Positions 8,750 through 15,260 of a DNA stretch of 15,753 nucleotides are shown piece after piece. The notes under the pieces were generated by a model that did not search any database, was not told the DNA's origin, and saw nothing but the letters and a program-made list of their open reading frames with translations. Positions within the stretch are counted from its first letter, which is position 1; every line of letters starts with the position of its first letter. The DNA is from Chloroflexota bacterium (GTDB taxonomy: Bacteria; Chloroflexota; UBA6077): contig JAJZRD010000064.1 in the NCBI GenBank assembly GCA_021845945.1, forward strand, positions 1 through 15,753, written 5' to 3'. A program made the position numbers and the translations under genes.

Positions 8750-8812
8750 CGGTACCCCCAAGGTCGCGAATTCGGCGGAAGGAGGGAAAGACACCCCAAA
8801 GGGCGCCGCTAA

Positions 8813-8818
8813 AGTATA
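8813..8818 (-). promoter_or_regulatory. Putative -10 box for the small membrane protein/mannosyltransferase pair
   Basis: Read on the minus strand this is TATACTTTAGCGG, nearly the same as the TATACTTTGCGG found before rpoN. It lies 64 bases upstream of the ATG at 8749. No convincing -35 element is seen at 17-18 bases. Confidence 0.35.
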
Positions 8819-8897
8819 GCCCTCCAGCCCCGACCCCGCACCATGGGAAATCATGGCTACCGGGCCGGTCGCGACGTCACCCTACGATCGGGCTACA

Positions 8898-9851
8898 CTA
8901 CCTGTTGGAGTCGGGAGCTGACCCTCTCGCCTTGGGAGATGCAGCGTCGGTGAGCGCCCTCACCAGGTGGGTCAGGGTCCAGTTGACCGGGGTGGGCACG
9001 CCGTGAGACTCCCCCTCTCGGGCCACCGCGCCGTTGATGAGGTCGATCTCCGTCTGTATGCCTCGATCCACGTCCTGAAGCATCGAGGACCGGTTGGAGG
9101 CGGTGAGACGGCACACCGTCTCCACCCTCTCCACCGGGTCGGGGTAGGGCAAGGGGATGCCGAGGGCCTGGGCCACCGCGACCGCCTCGAGGGCGGCGGC
9201 CCTCATCAGCCGGCGCGCATCCTCCCGGGCCAGCAGCTCTCCGTTGGGCACCCGCAACAGCGCCGTCAAGGGGTTTATCGCCGCGTTCACCACCAGCTTG
9301 CCCCAGATCAACGAGTCCACCGCCTGGGACAACTCCACCTCGATCCCCGCCCGACGGAAGGCGGCGGCCACTCGCCGCAGCCTGTCGGTCTCCCTGCCGT
9401 CCAGCTCGCCGATGGCGGTCTCGCCCTCCCCGGCGTGGCGAACCAATCCGGGGCCGAGCAAGGTCGCTCCGTGGGCCGTCACTCCGGCCAGCACCTTGTC
9501 CCGCCCCACCACCGAGGCGATGGTCTCCACGTTGTCGAGGCCGTTCTGCAGGGTCAGCACCACCGTCTCCGGCCCGACGGACGGCAGGGCATCCTTGCAC
9601 GCCTGCAGCGTGTCGTAGCCCTTCACGAAGACGATCACCAGCTCGGCCGGTCCGGCATCCCCGGCCCTGACGGTGGGGTTCACCCTCACCGTCCGCCGGG
9701 TGTCGCCGCGGACCACAGTCACCCCCTCCCGGGCGATGGCCGCCACCACCTCGGTCCACCGCCCCAACAGCCACACCTCGTGGCCGCCGAAGGCCAGCAT
9801 CCCCGAAAACAGCGTACCCATGGCGCCGGGGCCGACGACCAGTACCTTCAA
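8898..9851 (-). CDS. panE: 2-dehydropantoate 2-reductase (ketopantoate reductase)
   Basis: 317 residues. It reduces ketopantoate to pantoate with NADPH in the pantothenate/CoA pathway. The N-terminal Rossmann fold starts VLVVGPGAMG (Gly7, Gly9, Gly12). The C-terminal helical domain carries the catalytic lysine in IWGKLVVNAAINPLTALL (Lys185), with NRSSMLQDVDRG and TEID near residues 255-270. The start is TTG at 9851, 6 bases beyond the panB stop (9858-9860), with GGAGGG about 12 bases upstream inside panB. The direct neighbour panB makes its substrate, which supports the assignment over other members of the ApbA family. Confidence 0.93.
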   Translation of the reverse strand: MKVLVVGPGAMGTLFSGMLAFGGHEVWLLGRWTEVVAAIAREGVTVVRGDTRRTVRVNPTVRAGDAGPAELVIVFVKGYDTLQACKDALPSVGPETVVLTLQNGLDNVETIASVVGRDKVLAGVTAHGATLLGPGLVRHAGEGETAIGELDGRETDRLRRVAAAFRRAGIEVELSQAVDSLIWGKLVVNAAINPLTALLRVPNGELLAREDARRLMRAAALEAVAVAQALGIPLPYPDPVERVETVCRLTASNRSSMLQDVDRGIQTEIDLINGAVAREGESHGVPTPVNWTLTHLVRALTDAASPKARGSAPDSNR

Positions 9852-9857
9852 CGGAGA

Positions 9858-10700
9858 CTATCCCTCCAGGAGCTTGTCCAGCTCTTCCTTCTTCATGTTG
9901 AAGCAGTGCTCCGGCGCCGGGAAGCTGCTCTCGGCCACCTCCTCGCAGTAGCTGGACAGGGCCTCGGCCACCGATTGACCCAGGTTGGCGTACTGCTTCG
10001 CGAACTTGGGAACGAATCGTTGAAATAGCCCGAGGGCGTCGTGGAGCACCAACACCTGCCCGTCGCAATGGGGGCCGGCGCCGATCCCTATCGTGGGGAT
10101 CGAGAGCTCTTTGGTAACCACCTCCGCCAACTGGGCAGGGATGGCCTCCAGCACCAGCGAGAAGGCGCCTGCCTCCTCGAGCTGCCCGGCGTCGGACACG
10201 AGAGCCCTGGCAGCCGCCGCATCGCGGGCCTGGGCCTTCAGTCCGCCCAGCATAGTGGCCGTTTGAGGCGTGAGGCCCAGGTGGCCCATCACGGGAATGC
10301 CGGCGACCGCGATGGCCCGGACGGTTTCGGCCACCGAAGAGCCGCCCTCCAGCTTGACCGCGTCGGCTCCACCCTCTTTCAACAGCCGCCCGGCGTTCCT
10401 GATGGCTTCCTCCACGCTCACCTGGTAGGACATGAAAGGTAGATCGGCCACCACGAAGGTGTTCTTGGCCGCCCGCACCACGGCCCTGGTGTGATGGATC
10501 ATCTCCTCCATGGTCACCGGTACCGTGCTGTCGTACCCCAGCACCACCATGCCTAGGGAATCCCCCACCAGGATCATATCCACTGGACTCTGGTCCACCA
10601 GCACCGCCATAGGGTAATCGTAGGCGGTGATCATCTTGATCTTCCGCCCCTGTCGCTTCATCTCCGACAGTAGCTGAATAGTCAGCTTCTTCTTATCCAC
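9858..10700 (-). CDS. panB: 3-methyl-2-oxobutanoate hydroxymethyltransferase (ketopantoate hydroxymethyltransferase)
   Basis: 280 residues, normal length. It transfers a hydroxymethyl group from methylene-tetrahydrofolate to ketoisovalerate, giving ketopantoate. Expected residues are visible: Asp47 in VGDSLGM and Asp86 in VVADLPFMSY (Mg site), Lys116 and Glu118 in DAVKLEGG, Glu185 in LVLEAIP (catalytic base in the family), and GHLGLTPQ and IGIGAGPHCDGQVLVLHD further on. The start is GTG at 10700 with an excellent AGGAGGTCC upstream. It is first in a panB-panE pair; panC and panD are not in the window. Confidence 0.97.
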   Translation of the reverse strand: MDKKKLTIQLLSEMKRQGRKIKMITAYDYPMAVLVDQSPVDMILVGDSLGMVVLGYDSTVPVTMEEMIHHTRAVVRAAKNTFVVADLPFMSYQVSVEEAIRNAGRLLKEGGADAVKLEGGSSVAETVRAIAVAGIPVMGHLGLTPQTATMLGGLKAQARDAAAARALVSDAGQLEEAGAFSLVLEAIPAQLAEVVTKELSIPTIGIGAGPHCDGQVLVLHDALGLFQRFVPKFAKQYANLGQSVAEALSSYCEEVAESSFPAPEHCFNMKKEELDKLLEG

Positions 10701-10742
10701 TAGAGGACCTCCTGCAAACGAGAGGACACGGAGGGAGGATGA

Positions 10743-10782
10743 AGTGAGTCACGACGCCGGCGGTAGCCGCCGGCGTCTCACT
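10743..10782. terminator. Strong hairpin between the PfpI-family gene and panB
   Basis: GACGCCGGCGG (10753-10763) and CCGCCGGCGTC (10767-10777) form a perfect 11-base stem with a 3-base loop; outer AGTGA (10743-10747) and TCACT (10778-10782) extend it past a bulge. It lies 29 bases past the stop of the PfpI gene on the minus strand and before panB, as a terminator would. No T-tract follows on either strand, so a factor-independent terminator is not certain. Confidence 0.5.
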
Positions 10783-10810
10783 CAACAGCTCGCGTTCGAT
10801 GGAAGAGGGA

Positions 10811-11344
10811 TCAGCGAGCCGGGCTCTCAGCGATGGCCGATACCAGCTCTGCACCCCAGGCCGGAAGATCCTCCGGCGTCCGCGAGGTCACCAGGTTTCC
10901 ATCGCGAACCACTTCCCTGTCCACGTAGTTGGCGCCTGCATTCACCACGTCATCCTTGATGGCCTTCACGCAGGTCAGGGTTCTACCCTTCAGGATCTGC
11001 GCGGAAATCAGCACCGACGGGCCGTGGCAGATGCTACCTATGATCTTACCCTGCTCGTCGGCCTCCTTCACGAGCCGCAGAACCGAGGGATAGCGGCGGA
11101 GTCGATCCGGGGCCCATCCTCCAGGAACGATGATGGCGTCAAACTGGCTGGCGCCCACCATGTCCGCCTCGGCATCGACCTTCACCGGAACCCCGTGTTT
11201 CCCCAGGTAGCTATCGCTGCTGCCCGTCCCAACCACGAAGATCTCGGCACCGGCCTCTTTCAGACGCAGCAGCGGGTACCACAACTCCAGATCCTCAAAG
11301 TTGGCCTCGGCAAGGACTGCCACACGCTTGCCGTTCAGTGACAT
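10811..11344 (-). CDS. DJ-1/PfpI-family protein
   Basis: 177 residues with the class I amidotransferase-like fold of the PfpI subgroup. The nucleophile elbow GSICHGPSVL carries Cys106-His107, and an acidic partner is present near the N-terminus (NFEDLE, Glu17/Glu20), with IIVPGGWAPDRLRR in between. Members are described as intracellular proteases, glyoxalases or protein deglycases in stress responses; which applies cannot be told from sequence. AAGGAGGAG lies upstream of the ATG. It is transcribed divergently from the accessory cluster that begins at 11596, sharing a 251-base intergenic region. Confidence 0.93.
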   Translation of the reverse strand: MSLNGKRVAVLAEANFEDLELWYPLLRLKEAGAEIFVVGTGSSDSYLGKHGVPVKVDAEADMVGASQFDAIIVPGGWAPDRLRRYPSVLRLVKEADEQGKIIGSICHGPSVLISAQILKGRTLTCVKAIKDDVVNAGANYVDREVVRDGNLVTSRTPEDLPAWGAELVSAIAESPAR

Positions 11345-11443
11345 TGGGTCTCCTCCTTACTTGAACCACCGCAACCGCACGACGACAGACTGCCTCCCGG
11401 GTATCTGCTGAGCCCATAGCCCTCAATGGGCCTTGCGCCCTTT

Positions 11444-11492
11444 GTCAACGTGGCTCCAGTGTAGCGTCGCACGGCAACGAAGGTCAACCTGG
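11444..11492 (+). repeat. Direct repeat GTCAAC(G/C)TGG upstream of a sigma-54 promoter
   Basis: GTCAACGTGG (11444-11453) and GTCAACCTGG (11483-11492) are 39 bases apart, start to start, and both lie just upstream of the promoter at 11496. They could be binding sites for an activator, but the second is very close to the -24 element, and two copies of a 10-mer are modest evidence. Confidence 0.3.
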
Positions 11493-11495
11493 AAA

Positions 11496-11510
11496 TGGTA
11501 CGAAACTTGC
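11496..11510 (+). promoter_or_regulatory. sigma-54 (-24/-12) promoter of the DUF5132/HMA2/GerW cluster
   Basis: TGGTACGAAACTTGC has GG at 11497-11498 and GC at 11509-11510 with exactly 10 bases between. It matches TGGCACG-N4-TTGC with one pyrimidine change. The predicted start is about 11522, leaving a 74-base leader before the first ATG at 11596. A -10-like TATACT at 11521-11526 overlaps this start and may give a second, housekeeping promoter, though no -35 partner is visible. Confidence 0.78.
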
Positions 11511-11595
11511 GGCCCGCTTCTATACTTCTACATGGATACTCCGGCCTGCCCTCGACGCGAGGACCCGGGCTCGTCCACAACCGAAGGAGGTGGAG

Positions 11596-11862
11596 ATGGC
11601 CAGCTTCCTGGAGATGCTGCTCGGAGGCACGGCGGCCGGCATAGGCTTCGTCCTGGGGGTCGGCGGGGCCCTGGCAGGAGCCCAGCAGATGCGTCCGCTG
11701 GCAAAACGGGCGATGAAGAGCTACCTGGTGGCAACAGACCGGGCCAGGGAAATGGCGGCCGAAATGGGCGAGACCCTGGAGGACCTCTACGCGGAAGCCA
11801 GGGCCGAGCACGAGGCCGAGGCCAGGGCAGCGTCGGAAGGACAGCCCGGTACAGGCCAGTAG
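11596..11862 (+). CDS. DUF5132-like small membrane-associated protein (paralogue A)
   Basis: 88 residues. A Gly/Ala-rich hydrophobic segment (about 8-31, with GGTAAGIGFVLGVGGALAGA) precedes the basic motif RPLAKRAMKSYL. A long charged amphipathic helix ending EDLYAEARAEHEAEA comes next, then a short flexible tail. This layout resembles DUF5132 proteins, whose function is unknown. The ATG at 11596 has AAGGAGG 5 bases upstream, and an in-frame GTG at 11590 overlaps that site, so the ATG is preferred. It is the first gene behind the sigma-54 promoter at 11496-11510 and is related to the proteins at 11895 and 13867. The role is not known. Confidence 0.82.
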   Translation: MASFLEMLLGGTAAGIGFVLGVGGALAGAQQMRPLAKRAMKSYLVATDRAREMAAEMGETLEDLYAEARAEHEAEARAASEGQPGTGQ

Positions 11863-11894
11863 CGATCCCTTCCCACCACCGAGAGGAGGTTAAC

Positions 11895-12122
11895 GTGGCC
11901 GGCATCCTTCGACCCATATTGATAGGGGGCAGCTGGGGATTGGGACTCGGAGTCGCCGCCACCGCCGCCACCGTCCTCAGCCCTGCCCTGCGTCCCCTGG
12001 CCCGCCGAGCCCTGAGAGGCTATCTCGGGGCTGCAGCCCGGGCTCGGGAGAGAGCTATCGACGCCACGACACGCCTGGAGGATCTGTACGAGCCCCCGAC
12101 CCCCATCCGCAGGAGGCAGTGA
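11895..12122 (+). CDS. DUF5132-like small membrane-associated protein (paralogue B)
   Basis: 75 residues starting at GTG 11895, with AGGAGG 5 bases upstream. A Gly/Ala-rich hydrophobic segment (about 7-30) is followed by RPLARRALRGYLGAAARARE and then RLEDLYE, the same order as paralogue A but without the acidic tail. Its TGA (12120-12122) overlaps the ATG of the next gene by one base, so translation is probably coupled. This short gene has no candidate function beyond its family resemblance. Confidence 0.8.
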   Translation: MAGILRPILIGGSWGLGLGVAATAATVLSPALRPLARRALRGYLGAAARARERAIDATTRLEDLYEPPTPIRRRQ

Positions 12123-12688
12123 TGCAGGGCAGCGGCGACAGGAAGGCCACCATAGTTCACGCTATCCCGGGCAGGGTGCGGGTTAGACTCGACCGCTCGC
12201 TGAGGTCTCCGGTCTTCATGCGCACCCTGGTCGATGCCCTGTCCCAGGTCGAGGGCGTGCGCAGGGTCCAGGCCAATCCCTCCACCGGTAGCCTGCTCCT
12301 GCTGTACGATCCCCAGCTGCTGAGCCTCGAGCAGCTTTACCAGGCGGCGCGCGCCGCCGACGTGACGCTGGTTATTCCCGGCACCCCGGCGGGGCCCGAC
12401 TCGGCAGGGGAGCTGACCCCGCTGGCCCAGCGCATCAACTCCGCCATCGGCCGCCTGGACCAGACAGTGTTCGGCTTCACGGGGGGTAAGCTCGACCTTC
12501 GGACTCTCTTCCCTTTGGGGCTCGCCACCGCCGCCCTTCGCCAGATCGCGACCTCGGGCGGCAACCTGGCCGCTGCCCCCTGGTACGTCCTTCTCTGGTA
12601 CTCCTTCGAGAGCTTCACCAAGTTCAACTCGAGAAGGGCAGCCGTCAATCCGGAGATGCCGGGTCCGGGTAGCGCCGCAGAGGGCTGA
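12122..12688 (+). CDS. HMA2-like protein lacking the metal-binding CxxC, with C-terminal hydrophobic region
   Basis: 188 residues. Residues about 9-85 have the ferredoxin-like pattern of heavy-metal-associated domains of the HMA2 type: IVHAIPGRVRVRL, then a helix, EGVRRVQANPSTGSLLLLYDP, and a final helix/strand. There is no CxxC and no cysteine at all, so metal binding by the classical route is not expected. The C-terminal part (about 105-170) is moderately hydrophobic, with LDLRTLFPLGLATAALRQIA and PWYVLLWYSFESF, and probably associates with the membrane. HMA2 proteins are often found with DUF5132 proteins and P-type ATPases; no ATPase is present here. AGGAGG lies 5 bases upstream of the ATG. 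Confidence 0.82.
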   Translation: MQGSGDRKATIVHAIPGRVRVRLDRSLRSPVFMRTLVDALSQVEGVRRVQANPSTGSLLLLYDPQLLSLEQLYQAARAADVTLVIPGTPAGPDSAGELTPLAQRINSAIGRLDQTVFGFTGGKLDLRTLFPLGLATAALRQIATSGGNLAAAPWYVLLWYSFESFTKFNSRRAAVNPEMPGPGSAAEG

Positions 12689-12774
12689 TCCCGCTTTCGT
12701 TGAGTGCCGCATGGTGCAGGAAGCTCCTGATGGTGGATAATGCCCTCATACGGTGGTCGAGAAGGAGGGGACGC

Positions 12775-13095
12775 ATGACCTTCAGGATCGGTCCCTTCAT
12801 GGAGTTGGGCACGGTGCGCGGCGAGCCGATGGCCGTGGCGGGCCGCCAACTCGTCCCCGTCGCCCGGGTTCTGAAGCTGTCGCTCGGCAGGCGCGGGGCG
12901 CCCGCGGCGGGCGGCATAGTCTGGACGCACCCCATAGCGGTGGAAGTGATTGAGACCGCGGGCCCGCGGCGGGTGGCCATCCCCAGCCCGAACAGGACGT
13001 TCATGATCGGGCTGGGGGCGGGCTTGGGTCTGCTGTGGATACTGGGTCTCCGGCGGTCACGCCGCCCGAGCAAGGTTGAGGAGGATCTAACATGA
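12775..13095 (+). CDS. Divergent GerW/YtfJ-like protein with C-terminal membrane anchor
   Basis: 106 residues. The opening, GTVRGEPMAVAGRQLVPVARVLKLSLG (about 12-38), follows the GerW/YtfJ pattern of a glycine-valine turn, GEP, and a V-P-V strand. It lacks the family's central glycine-rich loop. A hydrophobic segment (about 76-93, RTFMIGLGAGLGLLWILGL) followed by RRSRR suggests a tail anchor with a cytoplasmic basic end. GAAGGAGGGG precedes the ATG by 4 bases. The stop TGA overlaps the ATG of the next gene (ATGA at 13092-13095), so the two are coupled. It is 86 bases past the HMA2-like gene and may belong to the same transcript. Confidence 0.72.
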   Translation: MTFRIGPFMELGTVRGEPMAVAGRQLVPVARVLKLSLGRRGAPAAGGIVWTHPIAVEVIETAGPRRVAIPSPNRTFMIGLGAGLGLLWILGLRRSRRPSKVEEDLT

Positions 13096-13580
13096 GCGAA
13101 CCCGTGCAAGGTGGTGTGCCGGGCGGCGAGGCCGCTGCGGCGACTCGAGACCCCATGGACAGAATGGCGGAGCTGCTGCGGCAGCTCCTCACCTCAGGAG
13201 GCGTAAACGCGGCCTTCGGTGAACCCCGAACGATAGGGGATCGCACCGTCATTCCGGCGGCCGAAGTGATGCACGGCTTCGGATTTGGCATGGGATCCGG
13301 CCCGGGCCGTGGTCCCGATGCCGAGTCGGCCGACGGCGGTTTCGGAGGGGGTGGCGGCGGAGGCACCCGCACCAGGCCGGTGGCAGCCATCGTGGTCGGG
13401 CCCCAGGGGGTTTCCGTCGAACCGATCCTGGATATGACCCAGATATGGATGGCGGCCCTGACGGCGGGAGCCTTCAGTCTCCTGTGGATGAAGCGGCTCG
13501 GAAGGAAGATGGGAGGCATGTCCACCGCGGCTGCCGAGCCATCGCCGAGGAAGCTGGCAAAGCTGTTCCGGGGAAGGTAA
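13092..13580 (+). CDS. GerW/YtfJ-family protein with C-terminal membrane anchor
   Basis: 162 residues. The GerW/YtfJ layout is clear: an N-terminal helix (about 22-36), GEPRTIGDRTVIPAAEVMHGFGFGMG (43-68), a glycine-rich loop (82-91), and RPVAAIVVGPQGVSVEPI (95-112). A hydrophobic helix (about 116-133) and a basic tail follow, suggesting a membrane anchor. In Bacillus, GerW (YtfJ) is a spore protein needed for germination; relatives occur in many non-sporulating bacteria with unknown roles, and nothing here points to sporulation. It overlaps the preceding GerW-like gene by 4 bases (ATGA), and the two probably form a pair. Confidence 0.87.
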   Translation: MSEPVQGGVPGGEAAAATRDPMDRMAELLRQLLTSGGVNAAFGEPRTIGDRTVIPAAEVMHGFGFGMGSGPGRGPDAESADGGFGGGGGGGTRTRPVAAIVVGPQGVSVEPILDMTQIWMAALTAGAFSLLWMKRLGRKMGGMSTAAAEPSPRKLAKLFRGR

Positions 13581-13601
13581 CCCCGTGGAGACGCGAGATC
13601 G

Positions 13602-13674
13602 GGTGACAGTTGCGGGAGGGCGAGCCTCCCGGCGAGCCGGCTCAGCAGGAGCTTCGCCCTCCCGCACTGTGACC
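13602..13674. repeat. REP-like palindromic element
   Basis: Two arms of about 21 bases (13602-13623 and 13654-13674) are near-perfect reverse complements, built on GCGGGAGGGCGA and TCGCCCTCCCGC, with GTGACAG and CTGTGAC (or CAC) outside. Read on the minus strand in one frame it encodes REGEAPAEPARREARPP, a peptide-like string I recall as typical of a dispersed repeat found in many bacterial genomes. It lies 21 bases after the GerW gene and before the candidate promoter at 13708, where it could also act as a transcript 3' end. Confidence 0.75.
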
Positions 13675-13707
13675 ACGTCCGTGAACCATCCCGCGGACTC
13701 GAGCCGT

Positions 13708-13722
13708 CGGCACGGAAGATGC
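13708..13722 (+). promoter_or_regulatory. Candidate weaker sigma-54 promoter of the third DUF5132-like gene
   Basis: CGGCACGGAAGATGC keeps GG (13709-13710) and GC (13721-13722) with exactly 10 bases between and has the GGCACG core. It has C for T at the start of the -24 box and ATGC for TTGC. The predicted start is near 13734, giving a leader of about 133 bases. It is supported by the position and by the related gene at 11596, which has its own strong sigma-54 promoter. Confidence 0.45.
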
Positions 13723-13866
13723 CCCAGGTGAGCCTCACGTCCAAAAGGGTCGACCCTCAGCCGGAGAGGGCCAGCGCTGAGCTGCAGCCGTCTCGAGAAG
13801 ACGGCTCCACGGCCGGGCGCCACGGGCTGCCGGGCCGGGTCGACCGAGAAAGGCGAGGTGCTCACT

Positions 13867-14163
13867 GTGGAGGAAATCATCGAGGCGATGGCGACGGGTG
13901 GCCGGGCCGCCGTCGTCGGTGTGGGCGTCGGCGTTGCCCTGCTGTTTACCCGCAACTTCCGGCCGCTGGCAAAGCAGGCGGTCAAGGGCTATCTGACGGC
14001 CTCGGAAGGGATGCGTCGGGCTGCTTCCGGAGCCCGAGAGGGACTGCAGGACATCTACGCCGAGGCGAGGGCCGAGCAGGAGGGCCGGGTTCACACCCAG
14101 GTCCATGCCGAGCCCGGGACTCCGGCCGAGGGCGGAACGCCGGCGTCGGGCGCCGAGCCCTAG
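13867..14163 (+). CDS. DUF5132-like small membrane-associated protein (paralogue C)
   Basis: 98 residues. It aligns with paralogue A: a Gly/Ala/Val-rich hydrophobic segment (about 10-27), RPLAKQAVKGYLTASEG, then an amphipathic helix ending LQDIYAEARAEQEG, and a Pro/Gly/Glu-rich tail. GTG at 13867 is chosen because GAGGTG lies 6 bases upstream and because it gives the same N-terminal length as paralogue A; an in-frame GTG at 13858 would add three residues. It is separated from the GerW genes by a REP-like element and has its own candidate promoter. Function unknown. Confidence 0.78.
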   Translation: MEEIIEAMATGGRAAVVGVGVGVALLFTRNFRPLAKQAVKGYLTASEGMRRAASGAREGLQDIYAEARAEQEGRVHTQVHAEPGTPAEGGTPASGAEP

Positions 14164-14187
14164 ATGTCAGGCTCACAGCACCGGTAA

Positions 14188-14345
14188 CGTAGGGCAGGGC
14201 GCTCTGCCCTGCCGCTTGGTGGTGCATGTTGTTCCGCGGGCGGCGGGGCACAGGGCCCCGCCCTACGTTGTCGACGCAATCGCCAGCCGGGCGGCGGGGC
14301 ACAGGCGTGGCGCTGCGCTCGCTCGCGCCACGTGCCCTACGCTGT
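14188..14345. repeat. GC-rich repeats filling the gap before the DUF72 gene
   Basis: The 215-base gap (14164-14378) contains a perfect 8-base hairpin GGCAGGGC-GCTCT-GCCCTGCC (14193-14213) and an exact 18-base direct repeat CGGGCGGCGGGGCACAGG at 14237-14254 and 14288-14305. Each unit is accompanied by a nearby GCCCTAC or GTAGGGC end, and the second includes a GTGGCGC/GCGCCAC stem (14308-14333 region). It looks like tandem copies of a dispersed non-coding element. No coding sequence is seen in it. Confidence 0.65.
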
Positions 14346-14378
14346 TGAGGCCACCTGTTGCGAGACTGTGAGACCGCT

Positions 14379-15098
14379 ATGGGCTATCGGATTGGCTGCT
14401 CGGGTTGGTCCTACCCCCACTGGCGCGACGTCTTCTATCCCCGTGGCCTCCGCCAGGCCGATTGGTTCCAGCACTACAGCTCGGTCTTCGATACCGTCGA
14501 GATCAACAACTCCTTCTACCGCACACCTAGCGAGGAGAACTTCCAAACGTGGGCTCGCAAGGCCCCGGAGGGCTTCCTCTACGCCGTCAAGGTGAACCGG
14601 GCCATCACCCAGTACCACAAGCTGAACCCCTTGGCCTACCCTCTCTTCGCGGAGTTCGTCCGCCGGTCAGAGCGGATGGAGGCTGCCCTCGGCCCCCTCC
14701 TTCTCCAGCTGCCGCCCTCCTTGGGGCGCGACGACGGCAGGCTGGCTGCCTTTCTCGAGCAGCCCATAGCCGCCCGTCACCCGCTGGCCATCGAGTTCCG
14801 GCACGCCGGCTGGTTTGCCGAGGAGGTGTACGACCTGCTGAGGAAACACCGTGTGGCTCTGGTGCTCTCCGACTTCAAGGAGCTCCCCATACCCCAGGTG
14901 GCCACCACCCACTGGGTCTACCTGCGTCTCCACGGCACCAGCGGCCGCTACTTCGGCTCCTATGGAGATGAGGGGCTGAGGTACTGGGCGGACCGGCTGA
15001 AGGCCCTCTGTCCCGACGGATACGTCTACTTCAACAACGACGTCGGCGGCGCCGCCCCTCACGACGCCCTCCGCCTCCGCGATCTGCTGTCGAAGTAA
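14379..15098 (+). CDS. DUF72 (YecE-like) protein
   Basis: 239 residues, a TIM-barrel family of unknown biochemical function. Family marks are the start YRIGCSGWSYPHWRDVFYP, then FDTVEINNSFYRTPSEENFQTWARKAPEGFLYAVKVNR, LLLQLPPSL, LAIEFRHAGWF, HWVYLRLHGT, and YVYFNNDVGGAAPHDALRL at the end. ATG 14379 is chosen because it directly precedes the conserved first strand; the ribosome site (GTGAG) is weak. It appears to be a single-gene unit after a repeat region. Confidence 0.93.
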   Translation: MGYRIGCSGWSYPHWRDVFYPRGLRQADWFQHYSSVFDTVEINNSFYRTPSEENFQTWARKAPEGFLYAVKVNRAITQYHKLNPLAYPLFAEFVRRSERMEAALGPLLLQLPPSLGRDDGRLAAFLEQPIAARHPLAIEFRHAGWFAEEVYDLLRKHRVALVLSDFKELPIPQVATTHWVYLRLHGTSGRYFGSYGDEGLRYWADRLKALCPDGYVYFNNDVGGAAPHDALRLRDLLSK

Positions 15099-15260
15099 CC
15101 CCCAGGCCCTTGCCCAGCCTCTACAACCTGTTGTAAGCTGCCCTCGCCGCCAACCTGAACTACTTTCCAGGGTCCGGTGGCCGGCGACTTTCCCTTTGTG
15201 CCACACCGACCTTGCCGGATTCCCGATCCGTTCCCAACGCTCTGCCTTGGAGGCTCGATT

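Noticed and set aside
12736..12741. GATAAT as a -10 box before the first GerW-like gene
   Set aside because: No -35 partner at a suitable distance; the genes may simply be read from the upstream promoter.
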